Assembly: GCA_003117195.1 (NCBI GenBank)
Contig: BDSI01000059.1
Location: 517,481 to 581,480 of the forward strand
DNA from: Eudorina sp. 2006-703-Eu-15
Taxonomy: Eukaryota > Chlorophyta > Chlorophyceae > Chlamydomonadales > Volvocaceae
DNA length: 64,000 nucleotides
Direction: 5' to 3'
Shown here: piece after piece, positions 36,601 through 47,030 of the stretch
Layout of the letters: each line of letters opens with the position of its first letter
How positions within the stretch are numbered: position 1 is the stretch's first letter
The notes under the pieces: generated by a model
Database searches by the model: none
Seen by the model: the letters and a program-made list of their open reading frames with translations, nothing else
Told to the model about the DNA's origin: nothing
Position numbers and translations under genes: made by a program

Positions 36601-39600
36601 TTTGCTAACACACACACACGCGCGCGCGCAGGATGGAGCGCGCGGGTCGACGGGAGGGCGAGGAGCGGTGGCTGGCGGCGGAGGGGGCGCTCCGCGGCGA
36701 GTTGGCGGAGGGGCTGCAGTCCGCCAAGGCGGCGGGGGAGGAGGAGGCGGCGCGGCTGCGGGAGGAGGCGGAGGAGCTGAGGCAGCAGATACAGCAGGTA
36801 TGTGCAAACTGGCCCGGTGTACGCGTATGTGTGTAAAAGTGTGTAGAAAAAGAACTGTATGTGTGTATACAAGTATTGGGGGGGGGAGTCGGGGCGAAAG
36901 GCGATGGGCATCGGCAGCCAGCAGCAGCGGCTTGTCGTTGCCCGTTGCGGCATGTGCAAACTGGCCCGGTGTACGCGTATGTGTGTAAAAGTGTGTAGAA
37001 AAAGAACTGTATGTGTGTATACAAGTATTGGGGCATGGGAAAGTCGGGGCGAAGGCGATGGGCATCGGCAGCCAGCAGCAGCGGCTTGTCGTTGCCCGTT
37101 GCGGCGGTTCGGCAACCGTCGCAACTTTCACAACTGACACAACTGCCAAAACATAATTTTCCTTACCCCTTTTTCCGCCCAGCGTGTGGCAGTTGACCCG
37201 TTCGTGTCGCGGCGCGGCGGGGCCAGCACCCGCCTATCCGTCTGTCTGTCTGCCCGTCTGTGCGCGCTGTCCGTGTAAATGTGTGCCCGTCGGTCTGTCT
37301 GTCCGGGTTGCGGTGCTGTCCGGACGATGTCCCCGATGATATGCAGCTGACGGAGCGGGTGGCGGGACTGGCGGCGGCCCGGGCCGCAGCGGAGTCAGAT
37401 CTGGCGGCGGCGCGCTCCGCCGGCGACGCGGCGACGGCGGCGCTCCGAGACCAACTTGCCCGCCTGAGCAAGGACCACGCGGAAGTCAGGTACGACAGTC
37501 CTATATGTACGACACGCTGAGCACCCCCTCCACGACCTCCAAACCCTCCTCCCTCTCCACCCCATCCTCCCGCTCCACGACCTCCAAACCCTCCTCCCTC
37601 TCCACCCCATCCTCCCGCTCCACGACCTCCAAACCCTCCTCCCTCTCCACCCCATCCTCCGGCTCCACGACCTCCAAACCCTCCTCCCTCTCCACCCCAT
37701 CCTCCCGCTCCACGACCTCCAAACCCTCCTCCCTCTCCACCCCATCCTCCCGCTCCACGACCTCCTCCCGCTTCACAGCTGTGTGGCCAACTCCGTTCCC
37801 TTGGCTTGTGTTCCCTTCCATCCTCCCACCTCCATCCCCAGCTCCTGCCCCCTCCCCCAAACCCCCCTCCCCTAAACCCTCCCCACACGCAGCTCCCGAG
37901 CCGCCGCGGGGACGGCCGAAGCGGAGCGGCTGCGTGGGGCGGCCGCGGCCAGCGAGGCGGCGATGCGGGAGGCGGCGGCGGCCCGGGAGCAGCTGCGGAA
38001 GGAGCTTGAGGAGGTGGGGGTGGGCGGGGCCGGGGCGGCGCGGGGTCGGGGGTGGGCGGGGCGGGACGGGGCGGGGTCGGGGTTGGGCGGGGCGGGACGG
38101 GGCGGGGTGGTTCGGTGTAGGGCTGGGCGGGAGTTGGCTGTGCGCAGTGTGGGGACATTCAACAACGTAGCCGACGGTAGCTGGCCAGACGCCTTGTCCG
38201 CTACGGGGGAGGGTGGGGCGTTGGATTTAGTTGGTTGTTGGCCGGGGCGGCAAACCAGCGGCAGCTTGTCCGCAGCGGCGGTGAAGGTGGATGCCGTACC
38301 GTGGCGTACTGCTGACGGGCGCCCGCAGGTGCGCGGTCAGCTGGCGGCGGCGGTGGCCGGCGGCGCCGCCAGCGCGGAGGAGCTGCGGAGGGCACAGGAG
38401 GAGGCGGGCCGTCAACTGGAATCCAAGGTGAGGGGGGACAAGTACGGCAGTACGGCAGGATCAAAGTGCGGTTGTGTGACCTGTGGGGTATCGTGTTCTA
38501 GGGGCAGCAGGAGCAGCACAGCGGAAGGTCTCGCAGGCGGCCCCAAAGAAGTGTTCGTTGTGTTCGTTGAAATCAGTCGTTGCCGCCAACGGACGGGCCC
38601 GCCCCCCGCCGCCGCGATCCTGGCACACCTCGTTCGTTGGTTTTGGTTTGCATACTTCGTTGATATGCTCTCGTACTGGAAACAACTGACAACCACCGTA
38701 TGCAACCAACCAACAGACCAACTCCAACCAATCCTAACCAACCAGCAACCAACTCCAACCTCCATAACGAACCCCCAGGTTGACGAGCTGAGCGCCGCCC
38801 AGCGGGAGCTCGAGGCGGCGCGGCGGCAGTTGGCGGAGCGGGCCGCTGCCGTACAGGAGGGGGAGCAGCGGCTGGCGGAGGCGCGGGCAGCTGGGGAGCA
38901 GCAGGGCAGACAGCTCCAGGCAGGGGATACCCCGGGGGGGGTTGGGCCGGGAGCGAAGAAAGCCCATACCCAGCCCAGAGGTCGCCCACTGTGCCCACCT
39001 CCACGTCCACCACCTCCACCACCTCCACCACCACAGCAACATCAACATCCACATCCAGCCTGTCGCCCGTTACTGGGTCCATGGACTCGACACACCGAGT
39101 GCGCCACCCCACTCCACTCCACCTCACCCCACCCCATCGCATCGCATCTCAGATTCCAACCCAACGCCCAGCAGGCCCGGGTGCCCGGGTTCGTAGTGAG
39201 CTTGGTTTTGGTTTTGGTTTTCATCCCAGCCCACATCCCCAACCCATCCCATCACGCGCGGGCTGCGTGCCCTGGGACCGCATCCCGCCGCCCAAAACCC
39301 CAAAACCCAAAATCCCATCCCGACCCACTCCACCGCCGCCCCGCGATGGGTGGGGCCCTTCCCCCAAACCCCCCTTCCATCGACAGACCCAAATCGAGGA
39401 GCTCCGGAACCAGCTCCAGGGCTCCGAAACCAGCGCGCGCGACGCCGCCCGCGAGCGGGACGAGCTCCGGAACCAACTGGAGGCAGCCCGGGCGCAGGGG
39501 CGCGAGCTGGGTGGGAAGCTGACGGCGGCGGCGACGGCGGCGATGGCCCACGAGCGGCGGGCTGCGGAGGCGGCGGGGGCGGTGGAGGGCCTGAAGCGCC

Positions 39601-41399
39601 AGTTGGCGGAAGGTGCGTGTGGGTGTGGGTGTGGGTGTGGGTGTGGGTGTGCGAACCGGGGTTAGGGTTGGCTGTCTAGGGTGGAGGGTGGCGTGTGCGG
39701 ACGGGGTGAGGCCGATGGTGGATGGGTGTGGGTGTGGCAGGTTTGGGACGAGCGGATGACGTTGCGGAGGTGGCCACCAGCCGCCATTTACCGCCGTGTT
39801 TGTCTTCCTTTGCCGCGCCGGACGGCACCGTGGCCGCCGTGCCCCTCCCCTACCCCTCCCGATTGTCCTGTGTTTCCCTCCCTTTCCCCTCCCCTGCTCC
39901 CCTCCCTTTCCCCTCCCCTGCGCCCCTCCGTCCCCTCCCCTTCCCTGTACCGCCAGGTACGGAGCAGCTAGCCCGGGCCACCGGCCGTTCCGAGGGCCTG
40001 GAGCGGCGGCTGGCGGAGGAGCGGCGCAGGACAGCGGACCTGGAGGCCAGGGGGGCGGCGGAGCAGCAGGTGCGGGGCGTGGGGCGTGTGTGTTTACGGG
40101 CCACGAACCCGTCCTCCCCCCCAACACCCAACACCCACCCATTCACCCCCTCTCCCCGCTCCCCCAACACACATGACCCACGCACTTCTGCTTTGCCTGC
40201 CGAAAAACACACGCGCACACACACGTCTCAACGGGCGGGCGGGCGGGTTGCAATTCTAAACACACGTCTCAACCTCTCTCACCCACCGACCCCCCACCGC
40301 TCCCCCGGGCACTCGCACACGTCCAAACACACACCGGCAGGAGCTGGCGCCACTCGGCCCCTCGCATGTCACGCACTCCTGTTATGCCTGCTTGGATAAC
40401 CCACACACACGCAGGAGCTGGCGGCCCTCCGGGCCCAAGTCGCCCAGCTGACGGCGGAGGCCGCCGCCATGGCGGCAGCAGCCCGCATCCGCGAGAAAAT
40501 GGACGAGGTACGGCAGCAACACCGCCCGCCGCCGTACCTCCAAATGGACCCGGCGGCGCGGCGCGCGGCGCGGCCCGGCGCGCACCCTCCCGGTTGTTTC
40601 TTTTCTCTTGCATGTGGATCTCCGCGAACCTTTTCCCTCCCTGGCGAGAAACCAAACAATGGGGGTGTGTGCGTGAGCCTGTTGAAGGCCGGGCGCCTCC
40701 GTTGCGCGCTCCATTCGCCGGGCCGTGTACGACACGACACGATGATACGTATTCAGTGATTGTGTCGTACTTCGCCGCGGTTGCGGCTCAATATCGCCGG
40801 TCACAGGAACTGGATCGGCTCCGGAACCGCATCCGCGATGTGGAGGGCCAGCTGCCGCGCCTGGGATCTCCGGCGGTGCCGCCGCCGCCACATGTCGGCG
40901 CCGGCGGCGGCGGTCAGAGCATCGTCATCCACGCCGCCCCCGCCATGGCGGCGCCGACACCGCCGCCGCCGCCGCCGCCAGGTGCTGAGGTCCTGAGCTC
41001 CGCGGCGCCGCTGCCGCTGCCTCCGCCGCCGCTCGTCGGCGCCGCCGCCACCAGCGGCAGTAGCGCCTCCCTGGAGTCGGAGAGGGCGCAGCTGCAGCAG
41101 CAGGTGGGGGCCTTCCGTGAGGGTGGGCGGGAGGGGGCCGTCGAGTGAGGCAGGGTACGGCAGTCGTGTCTGTGCCGTACATACACACACCGATATGTAC
41201 CATCAAAAATGTTCGTCCACTTCTCCGCGCGGCGGCCAGGGCTGCCCATGGCTGGGTGTCGGGTGCCACCATGCCGCTGTCGCTCGCCCGCGCAATCCGG
41301 GGACGGTGGCCCGTTACTTTGCAGGCCTGCCATCCAGGTGTCACAAGACCGGGTGTTCACCCTCCGTCAAGCTCGAGCGATGGGGTTTTAGGGAGCTTG

Positions 41400-41449
<50 letters not shown>

Positions 41450-43724
41450 TGTGTGTGATCGGCTGCACTTGCACTTCCTCCCAACTGTCTCCCTTGGGCT
41501 CCCCTCTGTTGCTGCTACATCTGCTAATGCCTACTGCTATTGCTGCTGTTGTTGCTGCTACATCTGCTACTGCTGCTATTGCTACTGCGGCACGCCTGTC
41601 GGGACGTATGCAGCTGGACGCCCTCCGCGGCAGCAGCCAGGCACTAGAGGGGCTGGTGCGGGGGCTGCAGGGAGCCATAGGGGAGATGCGGAACGGGCCG
41701 CCGCCGCCGTCACCACCACCACCGGCGGCGGCGGCGACGGCGGCGGCGGAACCGGAGACGGCGGCCCCGGAGACGGCCGTCGCGGCTGCGGCTGCAACAG
41801 GGGCAGAGGCGGGGGCCCCTGTCGCCGCCGCAGCGGCTGCGCCCCCGCAGGACGCCGCGTCGGCGGCGGAGGCGGCCGCGCTGCGAGGTCAGGTGGAGGA
41901 GCTGCGCGGTCGAGCGGTCGAGCTGGGCGGTCGGCTGGCGGAGGCGGAGGCGGCCAAGTCGGGTCTGGAGGCGGCGCTGGCGTCCTGTCAGGGGGAGCTG
42001 AACGAGGTGCTGGAGGACAGGTACGGCACTATACGGCGCTGTACGGCCTCGGACCCTTGCACCTTGATTGGGTTTCTCAGGTTCTCACCGCAGCAGCCGT
42101 CCCTGTTCATCCCCTTGGCCTTCCCCCGCCTCGATCTCCCTGCGCGCGATGCAGCTGACTGCCTGCCGTGCACCTGTGCCTCACGGCGCCTGCCTCTCCT
42201 TCGCTCCCCTCCTACTACCCACTAGTGGGGCGGCGGGTGCGAGGGGCGGGGTGGCGGGTGTGTGTCGCGCCACAGGGTCTCCCGATCCCGATAGCAAATG
42301 ATTGCCGAGCTGTATTGAAGCGCACCTGGTGTTGTGTCGTGTCGTGTCGTGTTGTGTTGTGTTGTGTTGTGTTGTGTTGTGTTGTGTTGTGTTGTGTTGT
42401 GTTGTGTGGGGATACGTTGTGTTACAATTATATTACAATTAACCGTTGTGTTGTGTTGTGTGTGGGGTTGTGTCCCTCAGGTACCAGCTGCAAGTGGCCC
42501 TCCGGGCGGCTCAGAAGCAGCTGGCGGAGGCCGCGCAGGCGCCGCCGCCGGGACCCAGTCCCGAGGTGGCAGCGCGCATGGGGCTGCTGGAGGCGGCACT
42601 CAAGCAGGCCAAGGGGGACTATCAACTGCTGCTGTCAGGTGGGAGGGAGGAGGGAGTCAGGGAGGGGGCCAGGTGGGTGGATGTAGCCCACCGGGGTGGT
42701 GGAGGGACAGGGAGGTCAGCCGGGGCCGGGGAGGGGTATAGGACATTGGTAGACATTTTCATACTGCGGCGCTGCCGCAGTCCGGGGCCCCCCTACCCCT
42801 ACGCATACGAGTTGGCGGTGCTGCTACTGCTGCTGTTGACTGTTGCTACTGCTGCTACTGCCGCTGTTGACTGTTGCTGACCGCTGCCGACTGCTGCTGA
42901 CTGTTACTGCTGCTACTGCTACTACTGCTACTGCTGCTACTGCTGGCTGCAGAGGTGGCGACCATCCGAGGCCAGATGAGCGCCAAGGACAGCCACATCG
43001 GCCAACTGACGGCGGAGCTGGCTCGCGCGACCGCGATGGTGGGTCCAAAGAGGGTGACGCACAGAGGGTTGCATCTCGCGCCGCACAAACCTTGTGCGCG
43101 ACTCGGGGCTTTGTTTTGTAACACAATGCCACAATATTCCCGCGCTGTCTCAGATCTTTGTAGTTAACATCCGTGCCACGATTCGCGCGCTCCATCCCCC
43201 TGGCCTGGCCTCCTTTTTCTATCTGGGGATGGTTTTTCTTTTCTCTTACCCCACATCCACCCCACCACACCCCCACACTCACTCACATACCTCCCCCTCG
43301 GTCGGGCGGGTTTCGTTTCTAAACATACCAAACCCAGGCGGGCGAGGCGGAGCAGCTCCGCTCCCAGGTGGCGGTCCTGGAGTCCCGACTGGGGCCCCTC
43401 GCCCGCCAGCTGGCGGAGGCGGAGGCGGGCCGGCGTGTGTTCAGCGACCTGGCTGCCACCCACAGCTCCATGCAGCGGAAGCTGAGGGCGGCGCGCGCGT
43501 CGGACGAGATGTTCAACGCGGCGGCTGTCGTACCCGGTGGCGGCGCCGTCGCCGCCGGCAGCACCGCCGCCGCCGCAGCCGTCGCGGCGGGGGAGGGTGG
43601 TGGGAGGCCCAGCAGCGGCGGCGGCGGCGGCGGGCCCGCGGGGGGCCGCGAGGGTGGCTCCGGGGCACACGGGTTACGTCGGAGGGACCGGGAGCGGCAC
43701 CTGCCGCCTACCGGGTTCGTGTGA
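28608..43724 (+). CDS. Beta-propeller (WD-like) plus long coiled-coil protein, 24 exons
   Basis: Exons: 28608-28816, 29009-29147, 29916-30020, 30473-30815, 31243-31394, 31974-32132, 32408-32521, 34241-34342, 34629-34807, 35191-35293, 35924-36033, 36632-36797, 37347-37489, 37893-38013, 38329-38427, 38779-38919, 39387-39612, 39957-40069, 40415-40507, 40807-41103, 41614-42020, 42481-42638, 42953-43038, 43338-43724. All phases agree: 1383 residues. Residues 1 to about 369 form WD-like blades (ITGGVDFNVRLY, VWVGMDDGRIHVLKL, VWSGSGDKTIAVHD). From about 370 onward nearly every exon is Ala/Glu/Arg heptad coiled coil, broken by Pro/Ala-rich stretches near 945-1045 and 1065-1105. The C-terminus is Gly-rich. 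I do not recognise the ortholog; a cytoskeletal, basal-body or ciliary scaffold is a guess. The end of exon 3 and the donor of exon 16 are the least certain joints. Confidence 0.85.
31133..31186 (-). repeat. Dispersed repeat family E
   Basis: Reverse copy: CTGGCAGCAGCGCAGCTTGA then GTGTCTACCAATTTCCTGTA; it ends about 57 bp before exon 5 of the propeller gene. Confidence 0.7.
31500..31612 (-). mobile_element. LINE-like 3' end, short copy in an intron
   Basis: (GT)n followed by AATCGTTACATATCTGCCGG and CTGGCCGGGGGCGCTAACCC, the reverse complement of the 3' terminus seen at 19.3 and 44.7 kb, then a second GT-rich tract. Confidence 0.6.
32712..33028 (-). mobile_element. LINE-like 3' end, subfamily 1, in an intron
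   Basis: About 320 bases nearly identical to the reverse complement of roughly 19020-19338, starting with (GT)n and GAATCGTTACATATCTGCCG. It is antisense to the host propeller gene. Confidence 0.7.
33029..33375 (-). mobile_element. LINE-like 3' end, subfamily 2, directly abutting
   Basis: Begins with (GT)n and GTTACATATCTGACCGGGCC, continues through CCCAGCCCTAACGGGCAG and ends near TCCTTGCAGCACCTGGGGTG. Its layout parallels the subfamily 1 copy before it, suggesting insertion of one element next to the tail of another. Confidence 0.6.
33561..33620. repeat. (GT)n microsatellite
   Basis: About 30 GT units followed by GGCGAAGACACCCGCCCGCC, a flank that recurs in the 33-bp array at 12.4 kb. Confidence 0.9.
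35409..35575 (-). mobile_element. Two nested LINE-like 3' end fragments
   Basis: GTGTGTATCGTTACATAATC... and, about 50 bases later, a second TACCGTTACATATCTC... followed by GAGACCGCCGAAGCACTCGG. Two 3' termini sit head to tail in one intron. Confidence 0.55.
36364..36425 (+). repeat. Dispersed repeat family F
   Basis: GTGAGGAAGCTTTGGCTGTC, then GACCCGCGGGGTCC, then TGTAACATCCTTA. Confidence 0.65.
36800..37104. repeat. Tandem duplication of about 152 bp
   Basis: 36800-36950 and 36952-37104 are nearly identical (start ATGTGCAAACTGGCCCGGTG, end CTTGTCGTTGCCCGTTGCGG). Copy one begins two bases after the donor of exon 12. Confidence 0.9.
37531..37765. repeat. 45-bp minisatellite (5 copies)
   Basis: Unit starts CACGACCTCCAAACCCTCCT and ends CATCCTCCCGCTC. 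Its length is a multiple of three and it lacks stops in several frames, so it reads open on both strands, but it lies inside the intron 37490-37892. Confidence 0.9.
42330..42407. repeat. Pentanucleotide (GTTGT)n microsatellite
   Basis: TGTCG units pass into about 12 TGTTG units, inside the intron before exon 22 of the propeller gene. Confidence 0.9.
42727..42775 (+). repeat. Dispersed repeat family E
   Basis: GGGGTATAGGACATTGGTAG then ACATTTTCATACTGCGGCGC. Confidence 0.7.
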
Positions 43725-44625
43725 GAGGCTGGCTGATGGGGTGGCTGGCTGGCGGGGAGGCGGGGAGGGAGAGAGGCGGCTGACGGGGAACTGGGGTTGA
43801 CGGAAAAGCGGAGTGACGGAGGTCGGGTGGTGAAGAGAGACAACGTCCCCAACGGTTCGGGGATGTGGCGGAAGCGGGGGCGCCTACCGGCCCGGCGGTT
43901 ACGACCGGGCGGTGAGGAAGTCGAGAGCGTTTTGGGTTTGGCAGCTTCCTTCCCGCGTCCTTTCCGGTCCAGTCCGGGGCGCGCGAGGACGAATCCCACG
44001 GTGATCACCGCATTTTACGGAACAGGCCGTATAGGCGGCGCCGCCAGGCCGCCCACCGACCCGACCACCCTGTGGCACAACATGTCTTCGCCCCGCGGTG
44101 CCCCGCGGCCGCGCGCGCCCTGACCCATTGCCGGGCGACATCGGGCTGCCCATAGGGTTTTGCATGGGGCGGAGGTCTAGGGCTCCATACGTCCACATTT
44201 ATGAAGAGGGTAGACACCGATGATCCCTTTTCGGGGTACCGCCGTAACGAGTGTTCATTCATTCACACCGGCACACAGCATACGAGCACACAGCACAACG
44301 GCATTGCGCCGGGGAGGATTTTGTTTGCCCTCCCTCGGCTGTCGTACATGACGATATTGGCGCCAGGGCGGCACGTGCGCTGCATTGCCGCGCTGGCTGG
44401 GGGCCCCGAAGGATCCCGGACCACAAACCCACAAACCCGTCGGGCATTGGGACGGAGGCGCATTTAGCGCCGGTTTGGGGTTATCATAGTACGGCAGTAC
44501 GGCATCGTGGTGAGGGGGCAGCGCGGCGCCGGAGCACGGGGCCACACTGGGTTCAACCCAAAGGCAACGGACATGAGCACACACACACTCCTCAGGCGGG
44601 TTGCAATTCTAAACACACTCCTCAG

Positions 44626-44773
44626 CGATCGGGCACGCGCCCTAGGTTGAGAGCGAGGGGACAGAGGCCCCTTACGCCCCTTTCCCCCGTATCCGGGGGA
44701 AAGTGCTTCGGCGGTCTCCCGTATGGGGCGGGTTAGCGCCCCCGGCCAGTGTCGGCCCGGCAGATATGTAACG

Positions 44774-44838
<65 letters not shown>
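44626..44838 (+). mobile_element. LINE-like 3' end, subfamily 1
   Basis: Matches 19.19-19.34 kb: GAGAGCGAGGGGACAGAGGC, then GTGCTTCGGCGGTCTCCCGT, then CAGATATGTAACGATT and about 30 CA units. A repeat-B copy abuts its 5' side. Confidence 0.65.
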
Positions 44839-44841
<3 letters not shown>

Positions 44842-44963
44842 ACACACACGACGGACTGTCCTCATGTAACACCGTTAATAATAATGTGCATCCTTCAAAC
44901 ATTCAAAATGGAACCAGCATGTCCAGTGCGCCAAAGCGGCGCGGTTTCGTTTTTGCAGTGTGG

Positions 44964-45040
44964 GGTGAGGCGCTGATGAGGAGGCAACGGCTGTCACCGC
45001 TGACCCACGGGGTCCCCCATGCAACATCATTTATTATAAC
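44964..45040 (+). repeat. Dispersed repeat family F
   Basis: GATGAGGAGGCAACGGCTGT, then GACCCACGGGGTCC and GCAACATCATTTATTATAAC. Confidence 0.6.
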
Positions 45041-45103
45041 CAATATACGAGTCCTTGCATTTCCTATCCTGCTCTGCTCTGTTGTATTCCATGCTGTTCA
45101 CGA

Positions 45104-45176
45104 GTCCAAGCACAATTTCCGTACAAAGGCCGTGCACGTACTGTCCAAGCACAAATCCCGTACAAAGGCCGTGCAC
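45104..45176. repeat. 34-bp direct repeat (2 copies)
   Basis: Two copies of GTCCAAGCACAA...CCGTACAAAGGCCGTGCAC separated by 5 bases. Confidence 0.85.
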
Positions 45177-45701
45177 ACCCGCCGTGAACTTGCGCCGGGG
45201 GTCAAGGTGACGCCAATGGACGCCTCGCGCGGGTGAACCGCTGCAAAGGTGGGGTTGGCGGAGGGGATGGGAGAAAGGGGAGGGCGGGCCGCCCCCCGGG
45301 TGCCGAGAGAGCCCCTCACCTGTCCCGTGCTCGTGTGATGCCTCTCCACGTAATCCCCTCGCCCCGACATTCGGTGTCTCCAACATCAAACCCAACCGTA
45401 CCGCCCATCCAACCTCCGTACCGTACCGCCAGCGACGCTCCCCTCCTCACGGAAACGACGGACTGCACACCATCACCGCATCGGTGACCTGACGACCTCC
45501 GATCACCTCCGTAGCCCCGGCCGCCTCGGTGACCCCGCCCTAGTAGCCACTGGAGCCAGCCGGCTCCGCCGCAAGAAAAACCCAAGTCCCCAACCCTGCC
45601 GCCTGTGACTACGGGGTTCCACCTGTGCGGCCGAGGACTCGGCCGGGTGCAGACTGGCGGGGGGTCCAATGCAGTGTCCGGCTGTGTTTGGGCATCAAAG
45701 G

Positions 45702-45750
45702 GTCGCACCATCAAATGGTCGCACCATCAAATGGTCGCACCATCGAATGG
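45702..45750. repeat. 16-bp tandem repeat
   Basis: Three units of GTCGCACCATCAAATG, the last with one change, just downstream of the small coiled-coil gene. Confidence 0.8.
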
Positions 45751-45777
45751 TCCGGCCGCCAAATTCTGAATGGACGC

Positions 45778-46509
45778 TCAGTGCGACTGGGCTGGGTCCT
45801 CTGGCGCCGGCGCTGCAGCCGTGTCCGCCTGCGCAGCCGCCGGCTCCCGGCCCCCGGGCGCATCGGCCCGTCTGCGGGCCTGTCGCGCCAGCCGCCGGCG
45901 CTCCCGCTTTATCATGAGCTTGAGGATAATCTCTTCGGCCTACGGAGCGGGAGGCGGGAGGAGGGCGCGCAAGCGGCCGAGGGGGAGCGGGAGGAGGGCG
46001 CCGAAGAGGATGAGGTCGAGCGGGCGACAAGTGGCGGGAGGTCGAAGCGGCGGTATCCCGGACGTGAGGACGCTTCATTGGAGGAGCTACGATGGGAGTG
46101 ACATCAATGAAGCTTGACGTGATGGAGATATGTGCAAGCGGGTGGATGCGTCGAGGGAGGGGTTGCGGAGACTTGGAGCCCCGAATGGCGGGAAATCCCG
46201 AAGGTGCGACGGTCATGCGGAGGGAAGACTGTTTGAACGTGTCTTAATGTTTGGACGTTACACATGACGCCTTCCAAACCTGAAGCTTGGCTAAATCCTG
46301 GCGGAGAGTGCGCTGCAGCTTTCCAATGGCGTCCTGCTGCACCTTGAGCGCGCCTGGAATGGCCTGGGGAAGCGGAGGAGCGAAACAATTGCTATATCGC
46401 CGTAAGACAGGTCGTCAGGCCCTACAAGCGAGGTCCTTGCCTGCGGATGGATTCCTGCGGTCCACGTGCCTCCCGCTGCGAAGTTCTCACCATCGCTTTG
46501 ATTTTCCAT
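45778..46509 (-). CDS. Small coiled-coil protein, tentative 3-exon model
   Basis: Exons right to left: 46509-46426, 46363-46280, 45939-45778, all phase 0, 109 residues. Exon two encodes a helical stretch (KVQQDAIGKLQRTLRQDLAK) that runs on into exon three (AEEIILKLMIKRERRRLARQ) and a short Ala/Pro tail before TGA. That continuity across a splice site is the main evidence. The first exon rests on an ATG and a weaker GTAGGG donor with a 62-bp intron, so the N-terminus is doubtful. No family recognised. It is divergent from the AMT gene with about 520 bp between starts. Confidence 0.45.
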
Positions 46510-47030
46510 GTTCCTGCTCACTCACATGATGTCTAGTTCGAATAGTGCAAACCAGGTTGCAACCGACTTCCAGCCCTGGCCCAGCCCATTCTACGCACCC
46601 GACATGAGAACTATTAACACGCGAGGAGAAACCGGAAGGGACATACAACGAACAAGTATAGTGCAGAACAGGGTGCTTCGTAAGAGTCTGTACGGATGTC
46701 TGAGTAAGACCAACGAGTATGGCAATAAATATATCAGGTTACACGGATTTATGGCAAGTATTGGTATCGACTGAGTATTTTATTCACTACGTATCACTTG
46801 CATGATCACGAGGATGGCACGAATGGTGACAAATTGCACGTGGGCCACAGGGGGGCCGAACGAGCTGAGTTCACAAGGCGGCCGTAACTTTGATTATGCC
46901 AGTCTCACATTTGCAACGCAGTTGTAAGGCCTGTTTGCCATGCTGAACAAATAGAACGTTTTCGTTACGGAGTGTACTGTTTACTTTAACGGCGTGGGCC
47001 AGCCCAACAGAAGTGGGCAGGGGCTGCGCT
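46510..47030. promoter_or_regulatory. Divergent spacer upstream of AMT
   Basis: Repeat-free, AT-richer DNA between the small coiled-coil gene and AMT, probably holding both 5' regions. No specific nitrogen-response element is assigned. Confidence 0.35.

Larger units (their letters stand above)
43725..45777. other. Repeat-bearing spacer between two converging genes
   Basis: No gene seen. It holds a repeat-B fragment (44594-44625), a LINE-like 3' end (44626-44838), a family F copy (44964-45040), a 34-bp direct repeat (45104-45176) and a 16-bp tandem repeat (45702-45750). The first TGTAA after the propeller gene stop is inside the LINE-like terminus near 44766, so that gene's true 3' end is not evident. 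Confidence 0.6.

Noticed and set aside
40339..40380. GCAGGAGCTGGCGCC, a second apparent start for the exon at 40415
   Set aside because: It is part of a dispersed CA-linked module (CCTCGCATGTCACGCA) also present near 25.29 kb and does not keep the heptad frame.
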